Shown in pieces: positions 28,028-36,111 of a stretch of DNA of 64,000 nt. Under the pieces are notes generated by a model. That model was not told the origin of the DNA and searched no databases. It saw only the letters and a list, made by a program, of their open reading frames with translations. Origin of the DNA: Cryobacterium cheniae (GTDB taxonomy: Bacteria; Actinomycetota; Actinomycetes; Actinomycetales; Microbacteriaceae); NCBI RefSeq assembly GCF_004403395.1, contig NZ_SOGN01000035.1:310001-374000 (forward strand). Reading direction: 5' to 3'. The position numbers and the translations under genes are program-made. Position 1 is the stretch's first letter, and each line of letters starts with the position of its first letter.

Positions 28028-28056
28028 TCGACTTAGTGTTCTAACTTTGCTAGAAT
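28028..28056 (+). promoter_or_regulatory. Promoter for a leaderless DUF222-HNH mRNA
   Basis: -35 TCGACT (28028-28033), 17-bp spacer, -10 TAGAAT (28051-28056). The expected start point, seven bases downstream, is the GTG at 28063 itself, and no ribosome site precedes that GTG, so the message should be leaderless. Confidence 0.55.
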
Positions 28057-28062
28057 TATCCC

Positions 28063-29559
28063 GTGACCACCCTCCTGGAACACCCCGAAGCGGATGCCGC
28101 ACCCGGCCCCTCTGCTGCGGCGCGGGTGGTCGCGGAGTTGCAGGCTCTGGCGGCCGGTCTCGGGGAATCGCTGCGGTGTTCGGCGGTGCGTGGGTTCGAT
28201 GATGACGGCCTGCTGCAGGTGACCGCGGCGGTCGAGGTCCTCGGCCGGCGGGTGGACGCGTTGGGGGTGGCGGCCGCGGCGGAGGTCGCGGACCGGTCCC
28301 GTCCGGAGCTCGGCACGGGTCAGCTCTCGGCGAAACGCGGCTGCCGCACTGCCGGGGAGCTGCTCGAGCGGGTCACGCTGGTGTCCGGGCCGACCGCGGG
28401 GCGGCGGATGCGGCTCGGCAGGCAGCTCCGGACCGGCCTGTCCCTGGGCGGCGAGCCTCTGCCGCCGACCTTCCGTGCCACGGCGATCGGCCTGGCCACC
28501 GGTGCCATCGGCGTGGACACGGCCGACGCGATTGTCACCGCGTTGACGCCGACGCTGCGGTGCACCGACCTGGACTCGGTGCAGGCCGCCGAGAGCGAAC
28601 TGGTGGCATCAGCGACCGGCACCAGTGCGGAGACCCCGGTGCCGGCGTCGGCGGACGAGATCCGGCTGCAGGCCTCGGTCTGGAAGGCCGTGCTCGCCCC
28701 GGACGGGTCCCGGCCCGACGACCACGCCATGACCGCCCGCGGGATCCGGCTCGGCCGGGAACGCGACGGCATCGTGCCGGTATCGGGGTCGTTGATGCCG
28801 GAGATCGCGGGCAAGCTCCGCCGCCTCTTCGACGCATACCTCTCACCGAAGAGCGCCCCGGTCGCCTTCCACACCGAAGACGACGCCGCCGGCGACCGTG
28901 AATCAGCCCGCGAACAGGCGCTGCTCGAACGAGACGACCGCACCCCCGACCAGCGCCGCCACGACGTCCTCGCGGTGATCCTCGACGTCGCCTCCCGCGC
29001 CGGCGAAGCCCCGACCATCGGCGGCGCCCCCGCCACGGTCCTGATCAGCGTGCGGGAACAAGACCTCAACGCGGACTTCGGCCAGGGCCGTGGCATCGGC
29101 TGGATCGACGGCGTCGAGGCCCCGATCGCGATCAGCACCGTCAAAGACCTGATCAGCAACGGCGGACAGCAGAAAGTCGTGATCAACGCCGAAGGCCGCA
29201 TCATCGCCCTCGGCTCACCCGAACGCTGCTTCACCCCCGCACAGCGGCGGGCGATCCAGCTCCGCGACGGCACCTGCATCATCGCAGGCTGCAAAATCCC
29301 CGCCGGGATGACCGAAATCCACCACGTCATCCCCCACGCCCACGGCGGCCGAACCCACACCGACAACGGCGTCTGCCTCTGCTGGTGGCACCACCGCTAC
29401 CTTGCCGCGTCAGGCTGGGCCATCCGCATGATGCGCGGGGCCGTGCAGATCATGGCACCACCCTGGCTCGAAACCGGGACCCGCACATGGCGCACCGTCA
29501 CCAAATCCCGCACCCGCCTGACGGACGCGGTCGAACGGAAGAACGTGACGAGGGATTAG
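28063..29559 (+). CDS. DUF222 / HNH endonuclease domain protein (13E12 type)
   Basis: 498-residue member of the same family as the gene at 2170-3480. DUF222 occupies most of the N-terminal 350 residues (VVAELQALAAGLGESLRCS, later SKRGCRTAGELLERVTLVSGPTAGRRMRLG). The HNH part is complete: RDGTCIIAGCKIPAGMTEIHHVIPHAHGGRTHTDNGVCLCWWHHRYL, with the two Cys pairs and the HH pair. It starts with GTG directly downstream of a good -10 box. The family is multicopy in actinobacteria and its role is not established; a nuclease linked to DNA uptake or mobility is often suspected. Confidence 0.9.
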   Translation: MTTLLEHPEADAAPGPSAAARVVAELQALAAGLGESLRCSAVRGFDDDGLLQVTAAVEVLGRRVDALGVAAAAEVADRSRPELGTGQLSAKRGCRTAGELLERVTLVSGPTAGRRMRLGRQLRTGLSLGGEPLPPTFRATAIGLATGAIGVDTADAIVTALTPTLRCTDLDSVQAAESELVASATGTSAETPVPASADEIRLQASVWKAVLAPDGSRPDDHAMTARGIRLGRERDGIVPVSGSLMPEIAGKLRRLFDAYLSPKSAPVAFHTEDDAAGDRESAREQALLERDDRTPDQRRHDVLAVILDVASRAGEAPTIGGAPATVLISVREQDLNADFGQGRGIGWIDGVEAPIAISTVKDLISNGGQQKVVINAEGRIIALGSPERCFTPAQRRAIQLRDGTCIIAGCKIPAGMTEIHHVIPHAHGGRTHTDNGVCLCWWHHRYLAASGWAIRMMRGAVQIMAPPWLETGTRTWRTVTKSRTRLTDAVERKNVTRD

Positions 29560-29568
29560 GACTGACTT

Positions 29569-29670
29569 GGGTCTCGACAGGCTCGACCAACGTCACGGAA
29601 ACCTTGGCGAGGTCGGGTCACCGGGCTCTCGAGAGGCTCGACCAACGTCGGGCGAACCTTGACGAGACGG
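29569..29670. repeat. REP-like tandem repeat, about 54-bp unit
   Basis: Two copies of a unit beginning GGTCTCGACAGGCTCGACCA (29569 on) and GGCTCTCGAGAGGCTCGACC (29623 on), each followed by CAACGTC and by AACCTTGRCGAG. The core TCTCGA...TCGA is itself partly palindromic. Sequences of this kind are common between genes of Microbacteriaceae, as I recall them. Confidence 0.65.
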
Positions 29671-29730
29671 TGGACGGTGGACGGTGGTGACGGAACGACG
29701 GTGGTGACGGTGGTGACGGAACGACGGGCG
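29661..29730. repeat. Short GGTGGAC/GGTGGTGACGG repeats
   Basis: Nested tandem copies of GGTGGACGGTGGACGGTGG and GACGGAACGACGGTGGT following the REP-like unit and ending just before the stop of the convergent gene. Confidence 0.7.
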
Positions 29731-29741
29731 GAAGCCGTGCC

Positions 29742-31649
29742 CTAGGCTTCCATGTCGTCGTGGGTGACGATGCGGCCCAGCTCGATACCGCCATCCGGCA
29801 GCTGCCAGAAGTGCATCCGGCGCGCGGCGGGGGTGTTCTGTTCGATCGAGACCCGCATGCAGCGAGCACCGTCCCAGCGCAGCAGGTGCGGGTCGGCCGG
29901 CCCGGCACCCTGGCGCAACGCGTGCAGGTGCCGCCCCTTGAGGGTCTTCACCCGACCGGTTAGCACATCCACGGATGCCTTGAACGCCTTGGCCAGCTGG
30001 CCGTCGTCGAGCCCGGTGAGAGATTCGGCGAACCGCTCCCCCAGCACGTAGTTCTGCGGCAACTTCCACTCCTCGCGGTCCGATTCCGGAACCCGGTCCA
30101 CCCAGGCGAGGAGGATCTCGTGCCGCACCCAGCCGGAGGGTTCTTCCCAGGCGGCACGCCGCGACTCGTACTCGCTGACCGCGGTGGGGGCGGGGGTGGT
30201 GCGGCGGGATTCGCGCAGCATCCGTCGTTGGGCGCGCTGGTCATCGCGCAACTCGGCGACCGTGTGGCGCAGGGTGGCGAGTTCGACGAGGGCGTCGCGC
30301 AGCTGCAGCTGTGCGGAGCGGGCCTGCTCACGCAGTTTGGCGAGGTCGGAATCCGTGGCGCCGGCCTCGACCAGCTGGGTTTCGAGCCGCACGATGCGTG
30401 ACTTCGCTTCGGCGAGGGACAGCTGGGTCGACTGCAGCGCGGAATGCGGCGCGGGAGGAGGGATGGGGGTGACACGGAACGGGATGGCTCCGGTCGTGGC
30501 CGGGCGGAGCGCGGCGTGCACGCGGCCGGGCCCCGGCGACGGGCGCGGGTGCAGACGGCCTGCGGTCGGTCCGGCTGCGACCAGGGCGGAGTGCCCGGGG
30601 GTTCCGACCGGCCATGCCGCCGGGACAGCCGCGGCAGCCGCGGCAGCCTCGAACGATGATGTCGTCCCCACCACCTCGACCACGGCGGCGGCGTCTTCGT
30701 CTTCCTCGACCAGCGGCAGGAGCGGACGGTTCTCCTGCAGCCAGGGCGGTCCGTTGCGCACGGCGCACAGCGGCGGCAGAACGGTTTCGTCGTCGTCGAC
30801 GTCGCTCAGGCACAGGTGCAGGGCACCGCTCGGCAGGTGGATGACCCGCGCGGCCACGACGTCACCCTCGGAGAGTAGGGCGTCGACCTTGTCGAGCGGG
30901 TTGGCCGAGATATCGGCCCGGGTGATCGTGAAGGCGAGGTGCGGGTGCAGAGCCAGAACCGCGCGCTGGGGGCTGACCTTCTGCACCAGGGCCAGGGTGA
31001 TGCTGCCGTCCGGGTAACGCTGGGCGATCGCGGCCACAGAAGGCGGCTTGGCCTCGACATTGAGCCGGTGGGTGGGCGCATCGAGCGCGCCCTTGATGCG
31101 CTGGCCGGGCTTCAGGGTCCAGTCGAGGGGAACCGGCGGGTAGGTCAGTTCCTGCCAGACGGTGGCCATGCCGCCGCCGTCGAGTTCGACGAGGGCGCGG
31201 GAGCCGCCCAGCATGAACCCCTTGACGGTGCCGTCCACGGTGATGACGGATGCCGGCGCGAGCGCGAAGAGGCCGGCCTGATGCGCGTGGGCGAGGGCAT
31301 CCGTCACCAGCTGGTCGGTGGCGTGCTGCGGATCGCCGTGCGTGAACCGCAGCCGGGAACGGGCGAGGTCGGCGAACGCGTCGCCGACAGGGTAGGAACG
31401 GCCGGCGCTGCCGTAGACCTGGAACTGGGCCGGGAGCAGGTCGCCGAGCTGGCGGGTAAGCTCGCCGGTCTCGATCAGGAAGACCCGCGCGACGTCACCG
31501 ATCTGGCCGGAAAGCTGATCGATTCCGATTTCGGGCACGGCAGTGCCGAACGGCGACGACACCACAACCCAGGGACGATCCCGGCCCGCATCGTGCAGAC
31601 CGTTAGCGAGTTGTTGCACCGCGACGCTAGTCTCCACGCGGGTATACAC
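29742..31649 (-). CDS. Unrecognised multidomain protein: N-terminal alpha/beta domain, S1-like region, coiled coil
   Basis: About 635 residues and no family I can name. The N-terminal 130 residues look like an alpha/beta domain (DRPWVVVSSPFGTAVPEIGIDQLSGQIGDVARVFLIETGELTRQLGDLLPAQFQVYGSAGRSYPVG). Around residues 175-300 two beta-rich stretches resemble S1/OB nucleic-acid-binding domains (LSEGDVVAARVIHLPSGALHLCLSDVDDDE). A Pro/Ala-rich linker leads to a coiled coil at about residues 420-500 and a C-terminal helical/beta domain of 130 residues (SLTGLDDGQLAKAFKASVDVLTGRVKTLKGRHLHALRQG). GTG at 31649 follows GGGGAG; an upstream GTG at 31688 is in frame. It shares strand and spacing with two NERD-domain genes and may work with them. 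Confidence 0.7.
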   Translation of the reverse strand: MYTRVETSVAVQQLANGLHDAGRDRPWVVVSSPFGTAVPEIGIDQLSGQIGDVARVFLIETGELTRQLGDLLPAQFQVYGSAGRSYPVGDAFADLARSRLRFTHGDPQHATDQLVTDALAHAHQAGLFALAPASVITVDGTVKGFMLGGSRALVELDGGGMATVWQELTYPPVPLDWTLKPGQRIKGALDAPTHRLNVEAKPPSVAAIAQRYPDGSITLALVQKVSPQRAVLALHPHLAFTITRADISANPLDKVDALLSEGDVVAARVIHLPSGALHLCLSDVDDDETVLPPLCAVRNGPPWLQENRPLLPLVEEDEDAAAVVEVVGTTSSFEAAAAAAAVPAAWPVGTPGHSALVAAGPTAGRLHPRPSPGPGRVHAALRPATTGAIPFRVTPIPPPAPHSALQSTQLSLAEAKSRIVRLETQLVEAGATDSDLAKLREQARSAQLQLRDALVELATLRHTVAELRDDQRAQRRMLRESRRTTPAPTAVSEYESRRAAWEEPSGWVRHEILLAWVDRVPESDREEWKLPQNYVLGERFAESLTGLDDGQLAKAFKASVDVLTGRVKTLKGRHLHALRQGAGPADPHLLRWDGARCMRVSIEQNTPAARRMHFWQLPDGGIELGRIVTHDDMEA

Positions 31650-31766
31650 CACTGACTCCCCTTCCAGCCTTGGTGAGGGGCTGTTCACCGAGGTTACGCC
31701 TGTCGCCTGTGAGAAAGACCCCGCACGTTAAGGTTCGGAGTGTAAGGAGCCTGTGCTCCCCAGTTT

Positions 31767-32579
31767 TCACTGGGCTGCCAGCATCCCCATGACCAACGTC
31801 GTCGCGGCGTTGAGCACGATGAGGGCGGCCGCCGTTGCCGAGGCCAGCTCGAGCGGCAACAGCACCTTGCGCTGCAGGGAAGCGGCTCGCACCTCGGAGT
31901 CGAGACGGGTGAAGCTCTCCATCAGGCCCTCGCCCGAACTCAGCGGCACATCGGTCCACCTGTCCGGGTCGTCGAGGAGTTCGATCATGCCCAGGCGTTC
32001 CGCCGGGCCCAGCACGATCGGCAGGTCCGTCAGCCACGGAACGAGCTCGCCGGCGTCGAGAACGGTCACGGGAACCGGCGTCGACCGCCGGTCGATGTTG
32101 CCGGCACCGACGAAGACGACCAGGGGAATCACGGGTGCCGACAGTGGACGGCGGCCTTCCAGAAGCGTCGTGACGCGCTCCGCCTCGAATGTCGCGTGGC
32201 GCAGGTAGGGCACCGGCCGGGTGTCCACGAGAACGCGGCGTTCCTCCACCAGCACGCGCTGGCCGCGGTGCTGCTTGGTATTGATGGTGATGACCCCGCC
32301 GGGACCCACGAGCACGTGGTCGATGTCCCAGCCGTGCCCGCCGATCGGCAGCGCGTGGAAGACCGCCCACTCCGGTGTCAGCGTCGCCAGCTTCTTGCCG
32401 ACCTCGATCTCGCCCTGGGCGCCCAGGTACCAGCCTTCACAGTTCTTGCCGAGCGGGGAACGTCCCAGAAACCGGGCCCACACGCTGCGTGGCGGAGTGC
32501 TGCGTTGTGCGCGCAGCAGTTTCTCGATCATGAACTGCGCCGCATAACGCCGGCGCATTCCAGTACTTTCCAACATCAT
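31767..32579 (-). CDS. NERD-domain membrane-anchored protein 1
   Basis: 270-residue NERD (nuclease-related) domain protein. After a basic N-terminal helix, the NERD core is at about residues 50-160: YLGAQGEIEVGKKLATLTPEWAVFHALPIG, then WDIDHVLVGPGGVITINTKQHRG. The Asp of IDH (residue 87) and the T-K of NTK (101-102) correspond to the D...(E/N)xK active-site residues of restriction-type nucleases. A C-terminal hydrophobic helix (ASATAAALIVLNAATTLVMG) should anchor it in the membrane. Start chosen for GGGGG upstream; Met residues 2 and 8 are alternatives. It aligns end to end with the next gene upstream. Confidence 0.85.
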   Translation of the reverse strand: MMLESTGMRRRYAAQFMIEKLLRAQRSTPPRSVWARFLGRSPLGKNCEGWYLGAQGEIEVGKKLATLTPEWAVFHALPIGGHGWDIDHVLVGPGGVITINTKQHRGQRVLVEERRVLVDTRPVPYLRHATFEAERVTTLLEGRRPLSAPVIPLVVFVGAGNIDRRSTPVPVTVLDAGELVPWLTDLPIVLGPAERLGMIELLDDPDRWTDVPLSSGEGLMESFTRLDSEVRAASLQRKVLLPLELASATAAALIVLNAATTLVMGMLAAQ

Positions 32580-32658
32580 GTCTGCGTTCCCCCACCGTCG
32601 ATTGTAACGGCTCACCTCACCGGCTCACCTCACCGGGTGGACTCCCTGCGGGGCAGCT

Positions 32659-33459
32659 TCAGACGCTCGCAAGCGCGGCTTCGACCAGCTGGAACACGAC
32701 GTAACCGGCCGCGACGGTGCCCGCAGCGGCGACCAGGCTCCACAGCATCCGTCGGATGCCGGTCGAGCGCACCCGCTGATCGAGCTCCGTGAACCGGTCG
32801 CGCAGATCATCGGGTGTGGTCTCGGGCAGCGCGCGCCAGACGTGCGGGCTGTCGAGGATGTCCGCCACCTCCTGCACCTCGCCGGCCGACAGCACAGGAT
32901 GGAGCCGCATCAGCCATGCGCGCACGTTTTCCGCGTCGAGCACTTTGACCTGCACGGGCCTCTGCTCGATGGTGAGCAGCCGCGGCTGGACGAACACGAT
33001 CACCGGTTGCACGGGCGCGACCAGCGGCATCCGTTCTCGCACCAGGTTCGTGATGCGCTCGGCCTCGTATTCGGCGTTGCGCAGGAAGGGCACCGGCTCG
33101 CCGTCGACCTGCAGGGTGGTGCGACCGACACGGATGTCGTTGCGGGGGTGGTGCTTCGTGGTGATCGTGAAGATTCCGCCGGGGCCGACGACGAGATGGT
33201 CGATTTCCGCGTTCGCGGAGCCGATCGGAACGGCGTGCAACACCGTCCAATCGGGCGGAAGCGTCGCCAGGATGGAGCCCACCACGATCTCTCCTTTGGC
33301 CCCGAGGTACCAGGACATGCTGTCGGCACCGAGCGGGGACAGGCCGAAGAACCGAGCGGACCGCGACCGGAGTGCCGCGCTCCCCTGCACCCGCAGCAGC
33401 TGTTCGGTGACCGACTGCGCCGCGAGTCCCCCTTGCATCGTGGCACTGTCCAGCGTCAT
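32659..33459 (-). CDS. NERD-domain membrane-anchored protein 2
   Basis: 266-residue paralogue of the previous gene, colinear without gaps through residue 110: RSRSARFFGLSPLG, YLGAKGEIVVGSILATLPPDW, and IDHLVVGPGGIFTITTKHH, with D87 and T101-K102 at the same positions. A predicted helix near residue 245 (LWSLVAAAGTVAAGYVVFQLV) anchors it. The pair arose by tandem duplication and has diverged. Start has GGGGGGAT upstream; longer readings cross a repeat tract and were rejected. Confidence 0.85.
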   Translation of the reverse strand: MTLDSATMQGGLAAQSVTEQLLRVQGSAALRSRSARFFGLSPLGADSMSWYLGAKGEIVVGSILATLPPDWTVLHAVPIGSANAEIDHLVVGPGGIFTITTKHHPRNDIRVGRTTLQVDGEPVPFLRNAEYEAERITNLVRERMPLVAPVQPVIVFVQPRLLTIEQRPVQVKVLDAENVRAWLMRLHPVLSAGEVQEVADILDSPHVWRALPETTPDDLRDRFTELDQRVRSTGIRRMLWSLVAAAGTVAAGYVVFQLVEAALASV

Positions 33460-33661
33460 CGCAATCCCCCCATTGCTGAATCTAGCGACTGGCAACCGGG
33501 AGCACGCAGTCCCCGAACGGGGGTGGCCACGGCGTGGCGGCCTACAGTCAGAGGTCTCGGTGGTCCGTGCCGACTTCCCGGACGGCGGTTGTCGGCACGC
33601 CCGTGAGCCGCCGGATCGCTCGGTTCGGCGGCATGGTGCGAAGTCACCCACTAAAACAACT

Positions 33662-33757
33662 AAGTCGCGGGGAAAGTCGCGCGGGAAGTCACGGCGGAGG
33701 TCGCGCGGAAAGTCGCGCGGAAAGTTGCGCGGAAAGTTGCGCGGAAAGTCGCGGTGG
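33662..33757. repeat. 12-bp tandem repeat, eight copies
   Basis: Eight consecutive 12-bp units of AAGTCGCGCGGA (variants AAGTTGCGCGGA, AAGTCACGGCGG), in the 334-bp gap between the NERD and PepSY-like genes, where I see no gene. It is open in frame with the PepSY-like protein (Lys-Ser-Arg-Gly repeats), but no start codon with a ribosome site precedes it. Confidence 0.9.
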
Positions 33758-33793
33758 AACCTGAGCCGCCCGGAGTCCCCCAGACTGGGGGGT

Positions 33794-34459
33794 GTGAATG
33801 TAATCAAGGTGCCAGGATTCCGGAAGTCAACCTGGATCGCAGCCGCCGTGGCCGCCACGGTCGCCGTGGGTGCCGGCGCCGCCGGAATTGCGGCCGCCGT
33901 CGGTCCAGGCGACGCGGACACCACCCTGACCGACACCGAACTGGAGCGTGCGAGTCGCGCGGCCCTGACCGAGGTCGGGCCCGCCACGGTGACGGATGCT
34001 CAGATCCGCCCCGCCGCGTCTCCCGCGCCTTCAGCGTCTCCCGCGCCTTCCGCATCTTCCGCGTCTCCCGCGTCTCCCGCGCCTTCAGCGTCTCCCGCAT
34101 CGTCGGGCGATTTCTACGAGGTCGACACCCGGCTCCCGAACGGGGTGGAGGTCGCGGTTCAGCTCGATGAGAACTTCACGGTCGTCTGGGTGAGCACGCC
34201 CAGTTGGCGCGGCAACGCGGCATCCGTCGCCGAACCCCGCGTGCTGACCGCGGCGGAGCGGGCGAGCGTCGACCGGACGACCGCCGGGCAGGCCGCCCTG
34301 ACCGAGGTCGGCAGCGGCACCGTCACGGACTTCCGCCGCAGCAGGGCGCTCGACCATGCCTTCGAGGTGGAGGTCACCCTCGAGAACGGCACGAAAAAGG
34401 TGATCGAGCTCACCGAGCGCAGCCTGGTCGTGCACCCCGATCGCGCCACCCTGCGCTGA
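33794..34459 (+). CDS. Exported PepSY-like two-repeat protein
   Basis: 221-residue protein with an N-terminal membrane/signal helix (TWIAAAVAATVAVGAGAAGIAAAVG) and two copies of a PepSY-like unit: first LERASRAALTEVGPATVTDAQ ... FYEVDTRLPNGVEVAVQLDENFTVV, second TTAGQAALTEVGSGTVTDFRRS ... FEVEVTLENGTKKVIELTERSLVV. PepSY domains usually bind or inhibit proteases at the cell surface. Between helix and strands of the first unit lies a Ser-Pro-Ala repeat (about residues 76-105) from a tandem DNA repeat. GTG start chosen for the GGGGGG just upstream. Confidence 0.8.
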   Translation: MNVIKVPGFRKSTWIAAAVAATVAVGAGAAGIAAAVGPGDADTTLTDTELERASRAALTEVGPATVTDAQIRPAASPAPSASPAPSASSASPASPAPSASPASSGDFYEVDTRLPNGVEVAVQLDENFTVVWVSTPSWRGNAASVAEPRVLTAAERASVDRTTAGQAALTEVGSGTVTDFRRSRALDHAFEVEVTLENGTKKVIELTERSLVVHPDRATLR

Positions 34460-34635
34460 GCCGGCTCGCCGGGGGCATCCGTCGCCGAGTTCGACTGTTC
34501 CGGTCGAGACCGACAGGCACACCCGTCGAACTCCCCCGGACGTATCGAACTCGACGGTGGCGGAGGGTGACAAGCCGACCGGCGACGAAGTAACGTGGAC
34601 CATCAGGGACGAAAAGGCCCGCGCACAACGGTTAT

Positions 34636-34692
34636 ACGAACAACAGTTTCACGAACAACAGTTTCACGAACAACAGTTTCACGAACAACAGT
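34636..34692. repeat. 15-bp tandem repeat, nearly four copies
   Basis: Units ACGAACAACAGTTTC at 34636, 34651 and 34666 plus a truncated fourth. It is unusually AT-rich for the region and sits in a gene-free gap of 299 bp between the PepSY-like gene and RraA. Confidence 0.9.
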
Positions 34693-34712
34693 GACGTCGG
34701 ACCCCCGCACCA

Positions 34713-34750
34713 GCGGCGCCACCTGAGTGAGCTTCCTCGGGTGGCGCCGC
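34713..34750. terminator. Hairpin terminator after the RraA-like gene
   Basis: 15-bp stem GCGGCGCCACCTGAG / CTCGGGTGGCGCCGC with one G-T type mismatch and an 8-nt loop, just beyond the RraA stop on the minus strand. No T-tract. Confidence 0.55.
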
Positions 34751-34758
34751 GCGTCCCG

Positions 34759-35223
34759 TCACCGCTCGACGAGGATCCCATCTTCGTCGCAGTAGATCGT
34801 GCGGCCGGGGGTGAACGTCACACCGGCGAACTCCACGACGGCATCCGTCACGCCGACACCATCTTTCGAGCTCTTGCGAGGGTTGCTGCCGAGGGCCTTC
34901 ACCCCCAGTGGCATCGTTCCGATGGCCACCCGGTCGCGGATGGCACCGTTGATCACCACGCCGGCCCAGCCGTTCTGCACCGCGAGCTCGGCGATCATGT
35001 CGCCCATCAGCGCCGAGTTCATCGAGCCGCCGCCGTCGACGACGAGAACCGCGCCGGCGGCGGGCGTCGACAGCACCGATTTGACCAGGGCGTTGTCCTC
35101 GAAGCAGGTCACGGTGCGAATCGGTCCGCTGAACCGGGCGCGGCCCCCCAGGTTCAGGAACTGAAGCGGCACGGATTGCAGGTCTTCCCCGCGCTGGTCG
35201 TACAGGTCGGCGGTCAACAGCAT
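34759..35223 (-). CDS. RraA-family protein
   Basis: 154-residue RraA-like protein. Members either inhibit RNase E or act as metal-dependent 4-hydroxy-4-methyl-2-oxoglutarate/oxaloacetate aldolases. The conserved core is visible: [54 protein letters not shown], including the G-x-x-R-D segment that binds the aldolase metal. Length fits. ATG at 35223 follows a GGAGG-type site; the longer upstream reading has no conservation. No RNase E gene is adjacent. Confidence 0.93.
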   Translation of the reverse strand: MLLTADLYDQRGEDLQSVPLQFLNLGGRARFSGPIRTVTCFEDNALVKSVLSTPAAGAVLVVDGGGSMNSALMGDMIAELAVQNGWAGVVINGAIRDRVAIGTMPLGVKALGSNPRKSSKDGVGVTDAVVEFAGVTFTPGRTIYCDEDGILVER

Positions 35224-35305
35224 TGGTGTCCTCCAGTGGTGCGGTGGCTCGTATGGTGGCTCGAACGGGCTCGGCCGGCCTGACGGTTGCCCGAGCCCCC
35301 TCAGG

Positions 35306-35462
35306 CTACCGGGCGCGGGCTCGCGCCAACTGCTCGGGCGTCTTCGAGAGGCCGCTCCGGTCGGTGAGCGCCCCGAAGCCGATGGCGCCGAAGAACATCC
35401 CGACGGGGCTTTCGGTGGCATTTCGAGGTGGGGTCCTCGTTCACGACGCTGAGTGAACGCAT
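35306..35462 (-). pseudogene. Frameshifted small gene
   Basis: ATG at 35462 follows GGGAGGTCGA and reads [13 protein letters not shown]; the protein-like continuation [24 protein letters not shown] ... [11 protein letters not shown] and stop is in another frame, so one base has been gained or lost near 35420. Protein unknown. Confidence 0.35.
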
Positions 35463-35513
35463 TCGACCTCCCGTGATGATGAGTGGGGGGTTCAGTACGG
35501 GCGGATTGTGGGT

Positions 35514-35590
35514 CAGCGGAAGGCGGGGACTCCGGTGATGTGGTTGCCGAAGATCAGGGTGTGCACCTCGTAGGTGCGCGGGGTGGCGGC
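35514..35590 (-). pseudogene. C-terminal fragment of an unknown gene
   Basis: About 23 protein-like residues ([23 protein letters not shown] and stop) without a matching upstream part in the same frame. It abuts the decayed PucR region. Recorded as a remnant. Confidence 0.3.
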
Positions 35591-36110
35591 CCTCGGCCTC
35601 GGCGCCGGCACCGACCACGTCTCTCCGCACCTGGCCGCTGCGTGCCGCGAGGCGGCTCTGCCTCTGCTGATCGTCCGAAGGCTCTCGCGGAGTCGCTGGG
35701 CGGCTGGGCCGCGTACCTGCCGGCCGACGGCACGCCGGAGTCCCTGTGGCCGGCCACCGAGAGCCGGGTGCCGCCGAAGCTGCGCGAAGAAACGGCCCGC
35801 CTGCACCTGACCGGCACGCACGCCGCAGCGACCTTTCCGCTGCTTGGAACGGAGGTCGATCACGGCGCAGCAGGACTGGCAGCTGCGCCGTGCCAACGCG
35901 ATCCTGGGCGGAACCGCCGCGACCCTGCTGCTGCACGGTTACATCGACGCCGCGCGCCTCGCCGCCGCGGAGCTGGGCCTGCCTCCGCTGACGGAACGGG
36001 TGCGGGTCCTTGCCGTCACAGGCGAGCGGGTGGATCTGCTCTCCACCGAGGAGCTGGCCGACGCCGTCGCCGAACTCGCCGGGACGTCGCCGCGCATCCG
36101 TCGCCGCCCG
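35574..36110 (+). pseudogene. Decayed PucR-family transcriptional regulator
   Basis: PucR-like sequence spread over three frames. Part one resembles the end of the N-terminal purine-catabolism domain (GLGAGTDHVSPHLAAACREAALPLLIV, about 35593-35673). Part two, in another frame, is LAESLGGWAAYLPADGTPESLWPATES and following (about 35680-35860). Part three is ITAQQDWQLRRANAILGGTAATLLLHGYIDAARLAAAELGLPPLTERVRVLAV to about 36080. The C-terminal helix-turn-helix that binds DNA is missing: the sequence stops where the convergent CoA-transferase gene ends. At least two frameshifts and a truncation make it non-functional. Confidence 0.65.
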
Positions 36111-36111
36111 C

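Noticed and set aside
33662-33757. Regular 12-bp repeats considered as a CRISPR array
   Set aside because: Units are contiguous with no unique spacers, and no cas genes are present.
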